Positions 26,391 through 35,043 of a stretch of 64,000 bases of DNA are shown here, in pieces. Numbering within the stretch: position 1 is the first letter of the stretch; every line of letters starts with the position of its first letter. The stretch is taken from assembly GCF_017893965.1 (NCBI RefSeq), contig NZ_CP054142.1, positions 1,674,001 to 1,738,000 on the forward strand, given 5' to 3'. Position numbers and translations under genes: made by a program. Source of the DNA: Treponema parvum (lineage in GTDB: Bacteria > Spirochaetota > Spirochaetia > Treponematales > Treponemataceae). Below the pieces are notes generated by a model. It was not told the DNA's origin. It saw only the letters and a program-made list of their open reading frames with translations, and did not search any database.

Positions 26391-26517
26391 ACCTCTCTAA
26401 AAACTGCAGTTTTTAGAGGTAACTTTTAAAACGCGATGTTGCACCTCGCGATAATACAGCGAGTTGTAACTCATCAATATCTCGGAAAATTCGCTAAAGG
26501 TGAGTTTCCAGAGATGT
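26391..26517 (-). repeat. Family B dispersed palindromic repeat, copy 2, between cas9 and cas1
   Basis: Inverted relative to 20153-20276 and alignable along its whole length. The CTGCAG-centred hairpin (26391-26420) abuts cas1; on the minus strand its 3' arm reads TTTTTAGAGAGGT and provides GAGAGG seven bases before the cas1 ATG. The rest includes GAGTTGTAACTC and an ACATCTCT...CGAGAT-like arm near cas9. Confidence 0.8.
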
Positions 26518-26561
26518 CCATATACTAATTATCGGCAGTATATGAAAAAATCTCCATATTG

Positions 26562-29500
26562 TTATTTCTTTACAATTTCTCCGGCAGGCGAAACGGTAAA
26601 ATCCGTCCCTTCTACAAGTCCTATAAAATTATTGCTCTGGTAACGGCGGAATTCAACGCCCGTATTCAAATCATATTCGCCTTTAATATATTTCCAAGGC
26701 TTTGAACTTGTGATATGCGCCAGTCCTATGAAAACACGTTCTCCGGATTTAGCCAATCCGGCAATTCTGTACAAACGATTCCATATATGCTCTTTAGGAA
26801 GACCGAATACGTCTTCACCATAGTTATTTTGAAGCAGTACGATTTTTCCCACTTTCAGCACCTTATACAATGGAAGCCTATTTTGCCCTTCTTCGATTTC
26901 ATTCGGATATAACTCTTTTCCGCTCCGTTTATTTTTAACGGCGTCAAGAAGATTTAAAACCGAATGCTTGCTTAACTTTTTTCCGTCGGCGGACATTCCT
27001 CTATATAATGCGACTAAATAATTTTCTTCATTCACGACATAATAATGCTGCTTATATTCTTTCGGATTTTTTTTAATGACATTATGATGTGCTTTTAATT
27101 TAACGGGCTCCGTGGGTTTTGCCTTTACCCTTATGTGACGAACATAAACGTCCTTTCCGTTTTTCTTGAAGGGAAGCAAAATTCCTTTTTCCTGTATGTC
27201 GTTTTCGGTTTGGATCCCGGTTTTTATATTGTTGATAAAAACATCTTTAATTTTTTTATCGACGATTTTTTCAGCAATATCTTCCGTAAGACCAAAAGCG
27301 GGAACTCGCTCAACAAAAATCTTTTTACTTGCAAGGCCTTTTTCAGGCACAGTCATGATGCAGCCGTAAAAAGTATCTTTATGCAGAGAACCCCTTGCCG
27401 TTGAACACTGAATGTAAACCGTTTTTCCGCTATTTAAACCGCCTCTTCGTCTTAAAATCTTCTTAGATTGCCTTAAAGAATTATCATCGACAAAATGTTT
27501 TGGAATGATATATCGGACGGCTAAAACGACATCCTTATCAAAGGACTCCCAAGGTTTTGCAAAGTTAATATGATTTTTCTCTTCACCGTTTTTCATTTCA
27601 TGAGAGAGTAAATTGAACTTCGCCCTGCTTACACAGGCGACCGTCAAAGCGTCGACAGCGTGATGTATGTAATTAGAACGGTCTTTTACCTCATCTCTGT
27701 CAAGCAATCCCCATTGCCGCTTAAATATGTCTGTCATAGTTCCCTTGACCGGCTGAACAGAATCGAATACCTGTCTTAAATATTTCAAGGCAAGTTTTGT
27801 AATTATGCGGGTATCGTTTAATTGACTGTTTTTAAAGTCGGAAGTAATTTCCGTCGCAGTAAATCGCTTTAGCTTTTCTTTGTAATAACGAAGTTCCAAC
27901 TGAGCCTCATGTCTTCTTACGATCATGGAATCTTTTGCGGCAGGATCAATATAACCGACATGATTTGAATTTCTGCTAATTATGCTTTCGCACCTGTCGA
28001 TTTCGTCCTTGTAAAATCCTTTAAAACGCGCGCATATTTCTTCAAAATTCGGCAATTCGGACGGAATGTGTTGCTTTTTAACGTTCCTGTTAAAATCACT
28101 GTCGCAGAGGGTAAGGTTTTCAAGAGAATCGTCGTAAGACAAACTTCGCGGAATTGTGTGTTCAAAATCAAATTTAGGTACTTTACCGAACAAGTCGACA
28201 ATACTTATGGATTTTCCGGTGTACGGGCATTTTTCTTTTTGCTCTTTCCAAAGACGGAATTTTTTAATATCCGAGTCGGTAGGATTGATTTCAAATCCGG
28301 CTTCTTTGCAAAGTCCGGAAATCTGTTTTTTATAGTCTATATTTCTTAACTCATTTTTCCGCTGGAATTCCCCAATGGCTTTGCGCCAGTTTTTGTCGTT
28401 TACCTCATTTGCAAGCTCAACGTTAATCCGCGTGGAACCGTCAATTTCATCGGTTTTTATAAGGTAATTTACAAGCTTTTTAAGCTGATACAAGGCTCTC
28501 ATCGCCACGGGATTTTTTACGCTTGAAGTCCTCGGAGAGGAAAGATATTCTTTTCCGTCGTCGCCTAAAACAGGTTTTTCCAAACCGAAGTCCTGATCGG
28601 AAGGATGATAAAGTTTCGCGCCTTTTTTAATTTCAAATCCTTTTGATGTAAGGTATTCTTCAATAAGATCGTCCGTTCTTAGCATTGGATATTTGTAATT
28701 GTCGGCATTTTTTGTCACTGCAAGTTTAAGACTTTCTTCTACAAGTTTTATGGCTTCTTCCCTGACGTTATTTTGCTTTTCAACAGAACGCTCTTCCCAA
28801 GATTTCTTTCCGAACAAATCGCAAGCTTGAATATCGATAATCGATTTATTCCACTCTTCCGTATGAAAATCGTGCTTTGCGTCTTTAAAAACCGCTTCAA
28901 GGCAGCGGTTGACAAGCACACGCACATTGTTTTTATCCTTCAGCGTGCTTAAAATTTCTTGCACGGCTTTTTCAATATCCGCCTCGTTTTTTTCAAAAAC
29001 TTCTTTACCGATCATTGAAGGAATATTGGCAAGAAAAACGGCGGTAGAATAAACATAGCCTTTTTTTAAAAACGGGATTATTTTTCTGATAGCTTTTAAA
29101 CTGAGACTCGCATACCCTTGCGCTAAGTAAACGGCGCAATACTTACCGGCCTTTTCATCGTCCAAAAGCAGTTTATCGACAGCAAATTCACGAAGTTTTT
29201 CATCATCGTCAAAATCAAAAAGAACATGCCAAATGTCATTTATGTCATATCGCCCGATCTGTATGTTTTTCCAGTCATCGCCGAAAATATTTTTTAATCC
29301 GGTAGAAACCGGACAGCCTGAAACGTTCGTATCGTCTCGATAATTGAATTTCCAGAATTCTTTTTTTCCTGCAAGTTTTTTAGAAATGTCCGCAAAATGA
29401 AAACTCCGTTTCGATATTCTAAAAAACAGAGGTTTTATGATTTCTCTTTCTTCTTCCGTAAGAGGTTCAAAAGGCTGTTTGTCATCCTCATTACAATTTC

Positions 29501-30338
29501 TGGCGACTCGAATGCTGTTAATAAATTGCAGCATTCGGAATTCTTCAAATTCAAAATGCGAAACAGGACAACGCGGCTTGTCAGGCTCCAAAGTGCATTT
29601 ACCGACAAGGAATTTCTGCGATTTCAGCTTTCGCTGATAAAAAATAGCTTTATATAAAGATTCCTTTAGCTCATCGGAAATATTTTGCACTTCACATATT
29701 TTATTAAATTCCTGCTCGTAATGATCTTTTCTTGAAGTATATTTTCCTCTTACTCTTTCACCGGATTGTTTTAATTCATAAAAATATTGGCCTAAAGTTT
29801 TATCGCCTTTTAATTCGGAAAGCTCATTCATCTGGCCTTTAATGCCCTTTACATCCTTATCCTCGCTTTCCTTTGCCGCTTCTTTTCTGTTGCTTAAAAA
29901 ACCGCGCCTCTGTGCAAGATGATAAAAAGCCCTCCCCTGTTCATAAGGATCCGCCTTCTGCTCAACGCATTTTTTCCTGAGAAAATAAGGCTCCCAGCTT
30001 TTTAATTCATCCGTTCTGTACCAGTTTAGATACGCTGTTGAAGAAGGATAAATCTTTGAAGTCTTCCAAAGATCAAGCTCTTCCATAGTTAGCGGACACA
30101 TGCCGTTTTTTATTAAAACCTTTAGCGTTTCATATTTTCTAAGCCTTCTTCGAAATTTAAGCCTTCTGGCGGATCTAAAGGCCGTCCTTTCCGCAGCCTT
30201 TGAACTTTCATTTCCTTTTTCTTTTTTTACGCCTTCAGGGAATATATAAACGCCGCACTTAACAATTTTCTTTGCCGCCTCATCTACAATGCCCCAGCCT
30301 ATGGAATTCGTACCGATATCAAGGCCTAAAACTTTCAT
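26562..30338 (-). CDS. cas9: Cas9, type II-C RNA-guided DNA endonuclease
   Basis: 1258 residues. RuvC-I LGLDIGTNSIGWGIVD (D7), an Arg-rich bridge helix ERTAFRSARRLKFRRRLRKYE (50-70), RuvC-II INVELANE (E641), HNH with CPYTGK and FDFEHTIPRSLSYDDSLENLTLC (H727), and RuvC-III YIHHAVDALTVA (H892, D896) are all intact, so nuclease activity is expected. The remainder to 1258 should hold the wedge and PAM-interacting regions. GAGG precedes the ATG. The locus has only cas9-cas1-cas2, which defines II-C. At 1258 residues it is longer than the compact II-C enzymes of Neisseria and Campylobacter. PAM cannot be read from sequence. Confidence 0.98.
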   Translation of the reverse strand: MKVLGLDIGTNSIGWGIVDEAAKKIVKCGVYIFPEGVKKEKGNESSKAAERTAFRSARRLKFRRRLRKYETLKVLIKNGMCPLTMEELDLWKTSKIYPSSTAYLNWYRTDELKSWEPYFLRKKCVEQKADPYEQGRAFYHLAQRRGFLSNRKEAAKESEDKDVKGIKGQMNELSELKGDKTLGQYFYELKQSGERVRGKYTSRKDHYEQEFNKICEVQNISDELKESLYKAIFYQRKLKSQKFLVGKCTLEPDKPRCPVSHFEFEEFRMLQFINSIRVARNCNEDDKQPFEPLTEEEREIIKPLFFRISKRSFHFADISKKLAGKKEFWKFNYRDDTNVSGCPVSTGLKNIFGDDWKNIQIGRYDINDIWHVLFDFDDDEKLREFAVDKLLLDDEKAGKYCAVYLAQGYASLSLKAIRKIIPFLKKGYVYSTAVFLANIPSMIGKEVFEKNEADIEKAVQEILSTLKDKNNVRVLVNRCLEAVFKDAKHDFHTEEWNKSIIDIQACDLFGKKSWEERSVEKQNNVREEAIKLVEESLKLAVTKNADNYKYPMLRTDDLIEEYLTSKGFEIKKGAKLYHPSDQDFGLEKPVLGDDGKEYLSSPRTSSVKNPVAMRALYQLKKLVNYLIKTDEIDGSTRINVELANEVNDKNWRKAIGEFQRKNELRNIDYKKQISGLCKEAGFEINPTDSDIKKFRLWKEQKEKCPYTGKSISIVDLFGKVPKFDFEHTIPRSLSYDDSLENLTLCDSDFNRNVKKQHIPSELPNFEEICARFKGFYKDEIDRCESIISRNSNHVGYIDPAAKDSMIVRRHEAQLELRYYKEKLKRFTATEITSDFKNSQLNDTRIITKLALKYLRQVFDSVQPVKGTMTDIFKRQWGLLDRDEVKDRSNYIHHAVDALTVACVSRAKFNLLSHEMKNGEEKNHINFAKPWESFDKDVVLAVRYIIPKHFVDDNSLRQSKKILRRRGGLNSGKTVYIQCSTARGSLHKDTFYGCIMTVPEKGLASKKIFVERVPAFGLTEDIAEKIVDKKIKDVFINNIKTGIQTENDIQEKGILLPFKKNGKDVYVRHIRVKAKPTEPVKLKAHHNVIKKNPKEYKQHYYVVNEENYLVALYRGMSADGKKLSKHSVLNLLDAVKNKRSGKELYPNEIEEGQNRLPLYKVLKVGKIVLLQNNYGEDVFGLPKEHIWNRLYRIAGLAKSGERVFIGLAHITSSKPWKYIKGEYDLNTGVEFRRYQSNNFIGLVEGTDFTVSPAGEIVKK

Positions 30339-30375
30339 ATATTCCTCGGTTTATCTTGCATATTTTTGCGCTGAA

Positions 30376-30416
30376 ACCTCGAAAAATTTCTAAAGGCGAG
30401 TTTTCAAGATGACCTA
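30376..30416. repeat. Fragment of a family B repeat in the cas9 leader
   Basis: CTCGAAAAATTTCTAAAGGCGAGTTTTCAAGAT-type sequence resembles the first hairpin of the family B copies. It lies between the cas9 promoter and start codon, so the cas9 5' untranslated RNA can fold there. Confidence 0.45.
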
Positions 30417-30456
30417 TAATATTTTTCTTGCACAAATATGCAAAACATGATAAATT
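30416..30456. promoter_or_regulatory. Overlapping divergent promoters of cas9 (-) and tracrRNA (+)
   Basis: Plus strand: -35 TTGCAC (30428-30433), 17 bases, -10 TAAATT with an upstream TGA (30451-30456). Minus strand: -35 TTGCAT (30443-30438), 16 bases, -10 TATTAT (30421-30416). The -35 boxes are crossed and form an inverted repeat TTGCA-CAAATA-TGCAA, so polymerases compete or one regulator could control both. Confidence 0.65.
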
Positions 30457-30462
30457 GTTTAT

Positions 30463-30535
30463 GAAATCAAATCACAATAAGGCTAAAGGCCGAAGTCATT
30501 TGACTACAGTCCCGCCTCGTGCGGGACATTTTTAT
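30463..30535 (+). ncRNA. tracrRNA
   Basis: The anti-repeat GAAATCAAATCACAAT (30463-30478) pairs with the first 16 bases of the CRISPR repeat, with two G-U pairs. A nexus-like GGC-TAAAG-GCC follows (30481-30491), then stem AGTCA-TT-TGACT (30494-30505). The terminator stem GTCCCGC-CTCGT-GCGGGAC (30509-30527) is followed by a T-rich tail. A matching promoter sits seven bases upstream of the predicted 5' end, giving an RNA of about 70-75 nt. It guides RNase III processing and loads crRNA into Cas9. Confidence 0.92.
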
Positions 30536-30589
30536 TTTAGCACATCTTAAAAATTATTCCATGATAATTTATAAAATCCTTTTTTTCCC

Positions 30590-30916
30590 GCTTTGTTGAA
30601 AACCGTCAAATTCCTTTCCGCCGGCGCGAATACCTGTTACGAGATTCGTTTTCCGGCGTCGGCAAAAAAACATAACGCAGCGAAGTTGCCGTGCGGCGAT
30701 GTCAGCGTTTACGCGGCAAGACGCTGTCGGCGTCGCTTTAACGCACACGAGCTCGTGTCTTGACATCGCTTTAACGCACGCGCGCGTATCTCTTGCGCCG
30801 GGCATTTTTACGCCGATAGCGTCTAGAACCTTAAACCTTATAGCGCCGAGTGCGGAATATTCAGGCAAAAAAGCAATTCGCTTAAATACTTTAAGATCCT
30901 TCCTCTTTATGGAAAT
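30590..30916. other. GC-rich non-coding stretch after the tracrRNA
   Basis: Compositionally unlike the AT-rich CRISPR locus. It contains a repeated TCGCTTTAACGCAC unit and CGAGCTCG/CGCGCGCG palindromes. A minus-strand open frame across it is Arg/Cys-rich and has no recognisable motif or ribosome site, so no gene is called. Possibly a dispersed repeat or decayed DNA. Confidence 0.4.
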
Positions 30917-30979
30917 TTGTCCGCGAAAAATCCGGCATTTTATATTCCGAAAACCTATAAGCAGCCCGTAAAAAAACAA

Positions 30980-31315
30980 ATGATTTTCCTTAATCCTGAA
31001 CAACAAGAAAAATATATTGAAGAAAGAAACGAAGAAAATCGGCGTTACGATTATTCAAAAGACTTGGAAATAGATATGCCGGAAAATCAAGTTTTAAATT
31101 TCGACTTTGTTTCATGCAAAGACGGAATTATAAAGCTGCAGTTAAAGACAAAATCTTACAGGCTGGAACTTGATTTTTACGATGACGACAACGATGAACC
31201 GAACTTCTGCTGGTTTATGCTGCTCGGTAAATGGCTTTACGAGCTGTCAAAGAATCCGTTGGGGAAGCCCGAAAATTTAAACCTGTGGTCTTGCTACGGA
31301 TATGAAATCTTTTGA
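30980..31315 (+). CDS. Hypothetical acidic protein, possibly 5' part of a split gene
   Basis: 111 residues from ATG 30980 (an in-frame start at 30917 is possible). Not recognised; acidic, with FYDDDNDEPNFCWFMLLGKWLYELSKNP. It ends ...YGYEIF followed by a stop in a TTTTGA context. The next frame overlaps by 14 bases and would continue naturally as ...EIF-DVFLTSGTYKREEW if one T of TTTT (31310-31313) were absent. It may be one gene broken by, or using, a frameshift. Confidence 0.5.
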   Translation: MIFLNPEQQEKYIEERNEENRRYDYSKDLEIDMPENQVLNFDFVSCKDGIIKLQLKTKSYRLELDFYDDDNDEPNFCWFMLLGKWLYELSKNPLGKPENLNLWSCYGYEIF

Positions 31316-31493
31316 TGTTTTTTTGACAAGCGGAACTTATAAGAGGGAAGAATGGGAACAAGAAAAGCTGTCCGAGGATGAAGAAGATTGTGCGGACGAC
31401 GGCGATTCCACGGATTATAACGACAATCCATGGAGCGGAACCGATCTTTTTCATGTGTACGGAGAACTAAAAAAGCTTAAACAGCTGAAATAA
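31302..31493 (+). CDS. Hypothetical acidic protein, possibly 3' part of the split gene
   Basis: 63 residues, strongly acidic (EKLSEDEEDCADDGDSTDYNDNPW) and not recognised. Its frame starts inside the end of the preceding acidic frame with no ribosome-binding sequence, which favours a continuation of that gene over an independent one. Confidence 0.4.
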   Translation: MKSFDVFLTSGTYKREEWEQEKLSEDEEDCADDGDSTDYNDNPWSGTDLFHVYGELKKLKQLK

Positions 31494-31570
31494 GGAATGT
31501 GCGGTATATTCAAACTGTTTTAAAATTTAAATATACATTGCACATTCCGTAAGAACACACATTCTATCGA

Positions 31571-32038
31571 TCAGCAGTATTCTACGAGCATTTCGATCTC
31601 GCATGCGATTCCGCCGGGGAGCGCATTTACTCCGATCGCGCTTCTCGCAGGAAGTCCGGCCTCTTCTCCGAAAAGTTTAAAGATCAATTCGGATCCGCCG
31701 TTTACGACCTGCGGTTGCTTATCAAAGTCGTCCGAAGAATTTACAAAGGCGAGAACTTTTACAAACCTCTTTATTTTATTAAGGTCGCCGAGTTTTTCTT
31801 CCAGATTGGCAAGCAGGTTAAGCATGCAGTTATACGCGGCCTTTTGTCCGTCTTCGAGACTCAATTCTTTTCCTACTTTTCCTTTTACGGTGTTGCCGTT
31901 ACCGAGGTCGGGACCGCAGCCTGAGCAGTATAAAAGCTTGTTGCCGAATTCCATCACAGGAGTGTAGATTCCTCCCTTCGGCGGCGGAGAAGGAAGCGTA
32001 ATTTTCAATTCTTTTAATTTTGCATAAACATCCGACAT
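31571..32038 (-). CDS. RidA family enamine/imine deaminase
   Basis: 155 residues from ATG 32038. RidA-type core: GNKLLYCSGCGPDLGNGNTVKGKVG, QKAAYNCMLNLLANLEEKLGDLNKIKRFVKVLAFVNSSDDF and the C-terminal LPARSAIGVNALPGGIACEIEMLVEY with the substrate-binding Arg. These enzymes hydrolyse reactive imines released by amino-acid-degrading enzymes. Divergent from the symporter-regulator-deacylase set, so probably detoxifies intermediates of D-amino acid breakdown. Confidence 0.88.
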   Translation of the reverse strand: MSDVYAKLKELKITLPSPPPKGGIYTPVMEFGNKLLYCSGCGPDLGNGNTVKGKVGKELSLEDGQKAAYNCMLNLLANLEEKLGDLNKIKRFVKVLAFVNSSDDFDKQPQVVNGGSELIFKLFGEEAGLPARSAIGVNALPGGIACEIEMLVEYC

Positions 32039-32288
32039 AATTTTATCGTATCTCCTATAAAAATTAATATGTAGTATCAAGAGGCTGGTCCAAAACTTAA
32101 GCCAGTTTCTTTGATTTCTATTTTTCACGCTTATTGCTCGTTGAGCGGCAAGCGTACCGTCATGCGTAAATAATACTATTGCACCGATAAAAAAAAATCA
32201 ATCAACAATTTCGCCGCAGATTAATGGCGAAGCTTCAAGCGTCGCCGGGGTAATTTAAATAAAAACGGCGATATATCAGGGCAAAGTT

Positions 32289-32316
32289 ACCTCTAAAAAC
32301 TGCAGCTTTTAGAGGT
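32289..32316. repeat. Family B hairpin fragment
   Basis: ACCTCTAAAAACTGCAGCTTTTAGAGGT: the CTGCAG hairpin of family B alone, with one substitution, in the 748-base gap between RidA and the symporter. Near it CAACA-ATA-TGTTG (about 32324-32336) and CAAATTGTTG (32451-32460) are candidate operator half-sites. Confidence 0.6.
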
Positions 32317-32446
32317 TTCTATCAACAATATGTTGAATATTTATTTCAAATATAATAAATATATTTTAAAATAATACCGAATTTATGCAAAAATCGCCCC
32401 AAACCGGCGTTTTCTTACAAAAATTGTAAATATCCGATAATAAACA

Positions 32447-32476
32447 TTGACAAATTGTTGAATCGCCCCGTAGAAT
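32447..32476 (+). promoter_or_regulatory. Sigma-70-like promoter upstream of the symporter
   Basis: -35 TTGACA (32447-32452), 18 bases, -10 TAGAAT (32471-32476). Directed toward the symporter, about 300 bases upstream, with a family A/D repeat inserted between promoter and gene. A long structured leader would result. Confidence 0.5.
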
Positions 32477-32500
32477 TATCTAATAGAGCCTGAATGGCGA

Positions 32501-32612
32501 GTTTTACGCGGCAGGGATTGTGTATTAAGAAAAACATCCTTGTTTTTCTTAAACTGACAGTTTTTTTCAAAAACTGTCGACATTACTTGTAAGTCGCACA
32601 TCCGTGTGCGAC
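32501..32612 (+). repeat. Family A dispersed repeat, copy 3 (three hairpins)
   Basis: 111 of 112 bases identical to the inverted copy at 13363-13474. Hairpins: AAGAAAAAC/GTTTTTCTT, GACAGTTTTT/AAAAACTGTC, GTCGCACA/TGTGCGAC. It is followed to about 32760 by GC-rich family D sequence and a TGCGATTTTATCGCA hairpin that also occurs after the degenerate copy at 4.5 kb. Confidence 0.85.
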
Positions 32613-32786
32613 AAACGCGGCAGGGATTGGAGGGGTGAGCGCAGCGAAAACAAACGCTATGCGTTTGTTCGGAGGCGAAAGCCGTAGCCCCGAAAAGCCT
32701 GTTTTTTGCGATTTTATCGCAAAAAGCCGCCCTAAAATAAATATAAAAACTCGAAATTCGGGATAATAAAACAAAAGGGGGGTAAA

Positions 32787-34283
32787 ATGACTAATTTTAC
32801 GGTCTTTTTTCTGATCGGTTTTGTGATCTATATCGGGATCATGATAGCCATTGGGACTTTCAGCAGCAGAGGAAAAAATACGGGAACTAATTATCTTACC
32901 GGCGGTGCGCAGCTTCCTCTGTATTTGATTTTTGCAACTATGGGAGCCACGCTTATCGGTACGGGATCTTCCATAGGCGCTACTTCAAACGGATTTAAAT
33001 TCGGCTTCGGAGGTTCCGCTTACGGCTTCGGAGCGGCGCTCGGTATGCTGATATTGATCCTTGTCGTCCGAAAGGGAGGCCTTAGGGCAAAAGGAATCCA
33101 AACAATGGCTGAAGAAGCTCAATTCCACTATAACGGAAACAAATACATAAAAATCGTCATGAGTTTTATGATGTACCTTATTGAAGTTGTGTGGCTCGGC
33201 AATCACATAAACGGCGGCGCGACATACTTGGGCTTTGTCACAGGCCTTGATCCTGTCGTATGTAAACTCATAACCGTACTTGCATTCGGACTTTATGTTA
33301 TCATTGGCGGATACCTTGCGGTCGTCTGGACGGATCTGATACAGCTGATCATCTTAGTATTCGGATTTATTTCTATAACATGTATTGCGATTCCAATGGC
33401 AGGCGGATGGTCTGAGATCGCACACACATTGGAAAGCGCAAATAAGGCCGGAAACTTGAGCCTTTACGGTTACAAAACGATGGGCTGGATGTGGGTTATT
33501 TCAATAATCTGGAGCGTGGCCGTTCCTTGCTTGGGAACGCCGACTTACAGAATAAGGCTGTACACGGCAAAAGACGATTCTACAGCAATACGCGGATTTT
33601 CTCTTTCAGCCGTTCTTCTTTTTGTATTTTCCCTGCTTCCGGCGCTTATCGGTATGGCGGCTTTTACCATCGCAACTAAAAACGGAGCTGCGGAAGTCCT
33701 TAAACGTCCGGACTTCGCGTTTACCTATGTCGCCACGACGGTACTCGGTCCCGTCCTAGGATTGTTGTTCATGATCGCAGGATTAAGCGCGACCATGTCT
33801 TCAGGCGACAGCGACGCAATAGCGGGAACGGCGATCTTTATCGGCGACATCTATCCGATTGTCAAGAAAAAGCCGGTTCATCAAGATAAAATTACCAAAT
33901 TGAGCCGCGTCATTACCGTGCTTACTCTGGCCCTGGCATTCGCGGCTACCCTATTTGCAAAAGACGTTATGTCGTATATTTCCAACGTCATAGGTTCCAT
34001 AATACCAGGAGTTTCGGTAGCAATGTTCCTAGGCGCCGTTTGGAAAAAAGCTTCTTGGCAGGGCGGTATCGCTTCCGTAGGATCGGCTATGCTGTTCGGC
34101 ATGACGTACCTGTTTTCACCGCCGTTCAAAGCTCTGATAGCAAGTACGTTCACGGGACCTGCAATCCCTGCGACTATCATAGCTCTTGTGTTCGGGATCA
34201 TCGTAAGTCTTCTCACTCCGTTTGAAAAACTTTCGGAAGAAGAAAGAATGAAACTTGTCATCGCTTCAAGAGAAAAGATTTAA
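32787..34283 (+). CDS. Sodium:solute symporter (SSS family)
   Basis: 498 residues, about 13 membrane segments. SSS features: YLTGGAQLPLYLIFATMGATLIGTGSSIGAT near the N-terminus, WTDLIQLIILVFGF in mid-protein and LSATMSSGDSDAIAGTAIFIGDIY in the sodium-site region. A strong GGGGGG ribosome site precedes the ATG. A rho-independent terminator follows, then the regulator and D-aminoacylase genes. It probably imports the amino-acid derivative that these genes act on. Confidence 0.93.
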   Translation: MTNFTVFFLIGFVIYIGIMIAIGTFSSRGKNTGTNYLTGGAQLPLYLIFATMGATLIGTGSSIGATSNGFKFGFGGSAYGFGAALGMLILILVVRKGGLRAKGIQTMAEEAQFHYNGNKYIKIVMSFMMYLIEVVWLGNHINGGATYLGFVTGLDPVVCKLITVLAFGLYVIIGGYLAVVWTDLIQLIILVFGFISITCIAIPMAGGWSEIAHTLESANKAGNLSLYGYKTMGWMWVISIIWSVAVPCLGTPTYRIRLYTAKDDSTAIRGFSLSAVLLFVFSLLPALIGMAAFTIATKNGAAEVLKRPDFAFTYVATTVLGPVLGLLFMIAGLSATMSSGDSDAIAGTAIFIGDIYPIVKKKPVHQDKITKLSRVITVLTLALAFAATLFAKDVMSYISNVIGSIIPGVSVAMFLGAVWKKASWQGGIASVGSAMLFGMTYLFSPPFKALIASTFTGPAIPATIIALVFGIIVSLLTPFEKLSEEERMKLVIASREKI

Positions 34284-34289
34284 AAAGCG

Positions 34290-34330
34290 AAGGGGCTGAG
34301 GGCTTTCCGTTCAGCCCCTTCTTGCTTTAA
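34290..34330 (+). terminator. Rho-independent terminator after the symporter
   Basis: Perfect 10-bp stem AAGGGGCTGA (34290-34299) / TCAGCCCCTT (34311-34320), then CTTGCTTT. It lies seven bases past the symporter stop and 14 bases before the next ATG, so may attenuate read-through. Confidence 0.8.
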
Positions 34331-34344
34331 AATCAAGGAATAAA

Positions 34345-35043
34345 ATGAGTTATGTAAAAGAGAATTTCAAACTGCTGTCAGAAATTTGCTACTGCATTGC
34401 AAAACAATTCGGTTCAAACTGCGAAGTAGTCCTTCACGACCTTACCCGTCCGTATGACAACACGATCGTGGCCATATACAACGGCCATGTGACGGGGCGC
34501 AAGGTGGGAGACGGAGTGACGAACGCGGGACTTGAACTTTTACGGGGAATGAAAATTCCTGAAGATCAAACAAATTATATAAATACCACTCAGGACGGAA
34601 AAATACTGCGTTCGACAAGCAAATACATTTATTCTAAAGACAATAAAAATATCGCGGGAAGTATCTGCATAAATTTCGATATCACGGATTTGGTTAAGCT
34701 GCAAAACGAACTTTCATTTTTTACGCATCAGGACTCCGATAAATCCGATAAAAATGAAAATTTTGAAATATTTTCAGGCAACGTACATCTGATTTTAAAT
34801 GAAATGATGAAAAAAGAACTGGAAAAATTCGGAAAAAACGTTGCCGAATTGACAAAAGAAGAAAAGATCATTTTCGTCAACGATCTTGATAAGCAAGGAG
34901 CATTTCTTGTTAAAAAATCGGCAGGAATGGTTGCGGATTTTTTAGCTTTGTCTCGTTTTACTATATACAATTATATCAATAAGTACAAAGGAGAACAAAA
35001 GAAAAATGAACGATCTATTGATAAAAAACGCACTGGTCGTTGA
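34345..35043 (+). CDS. YheO/DauR-like PAS-HTH transcriptional regulator
   Basis: 232 residues. The N-terminal YheO PAS-like domain (LSEICYCIAKQFGSNCEVVLHDLTRPYDNTIVAIYNGHVTGRKVGD) and the C-terminal HTH (KEEKIIFVNDLDKQGAFLVKKSAGMVADFLALSRFTIYNYINK) match the family that includes DauR, the D-arginine-responsive repressor. Its coding end overlaps the D-aminoacylase start by 38 bases, so it is likely a local regulator of D-amino acid use. Confidence 0.88.
   Translation: MSYVKENFKLLSEICYCIAKQFGSNCEVVLHDLTRPYDNTIVAIYNGHVTGRKVGDGVTNAGLELLRGMKIPEDQTNYINTTQDGKILRSTSKYIYSKDNKNIAGSICINFDITDLVKLQNELSFFTHQDSDKSDKNENFEIFSGNVHLILNEMMKKELEKFGKNVAELTKEEKIIFVNDLDKQGAFLVKKSAGMVADFLALSRFTIYNYINKYKGEQKKNERSIDKKRTGR

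Noticed and set aside
30569-31006. 145-codon minus-strand frame after the tracrRNA
   Set aside because: No ribosome site, Arg/Cys-rich composition of a shadow frame, and it overlaps the start of a better plus-strand gene.
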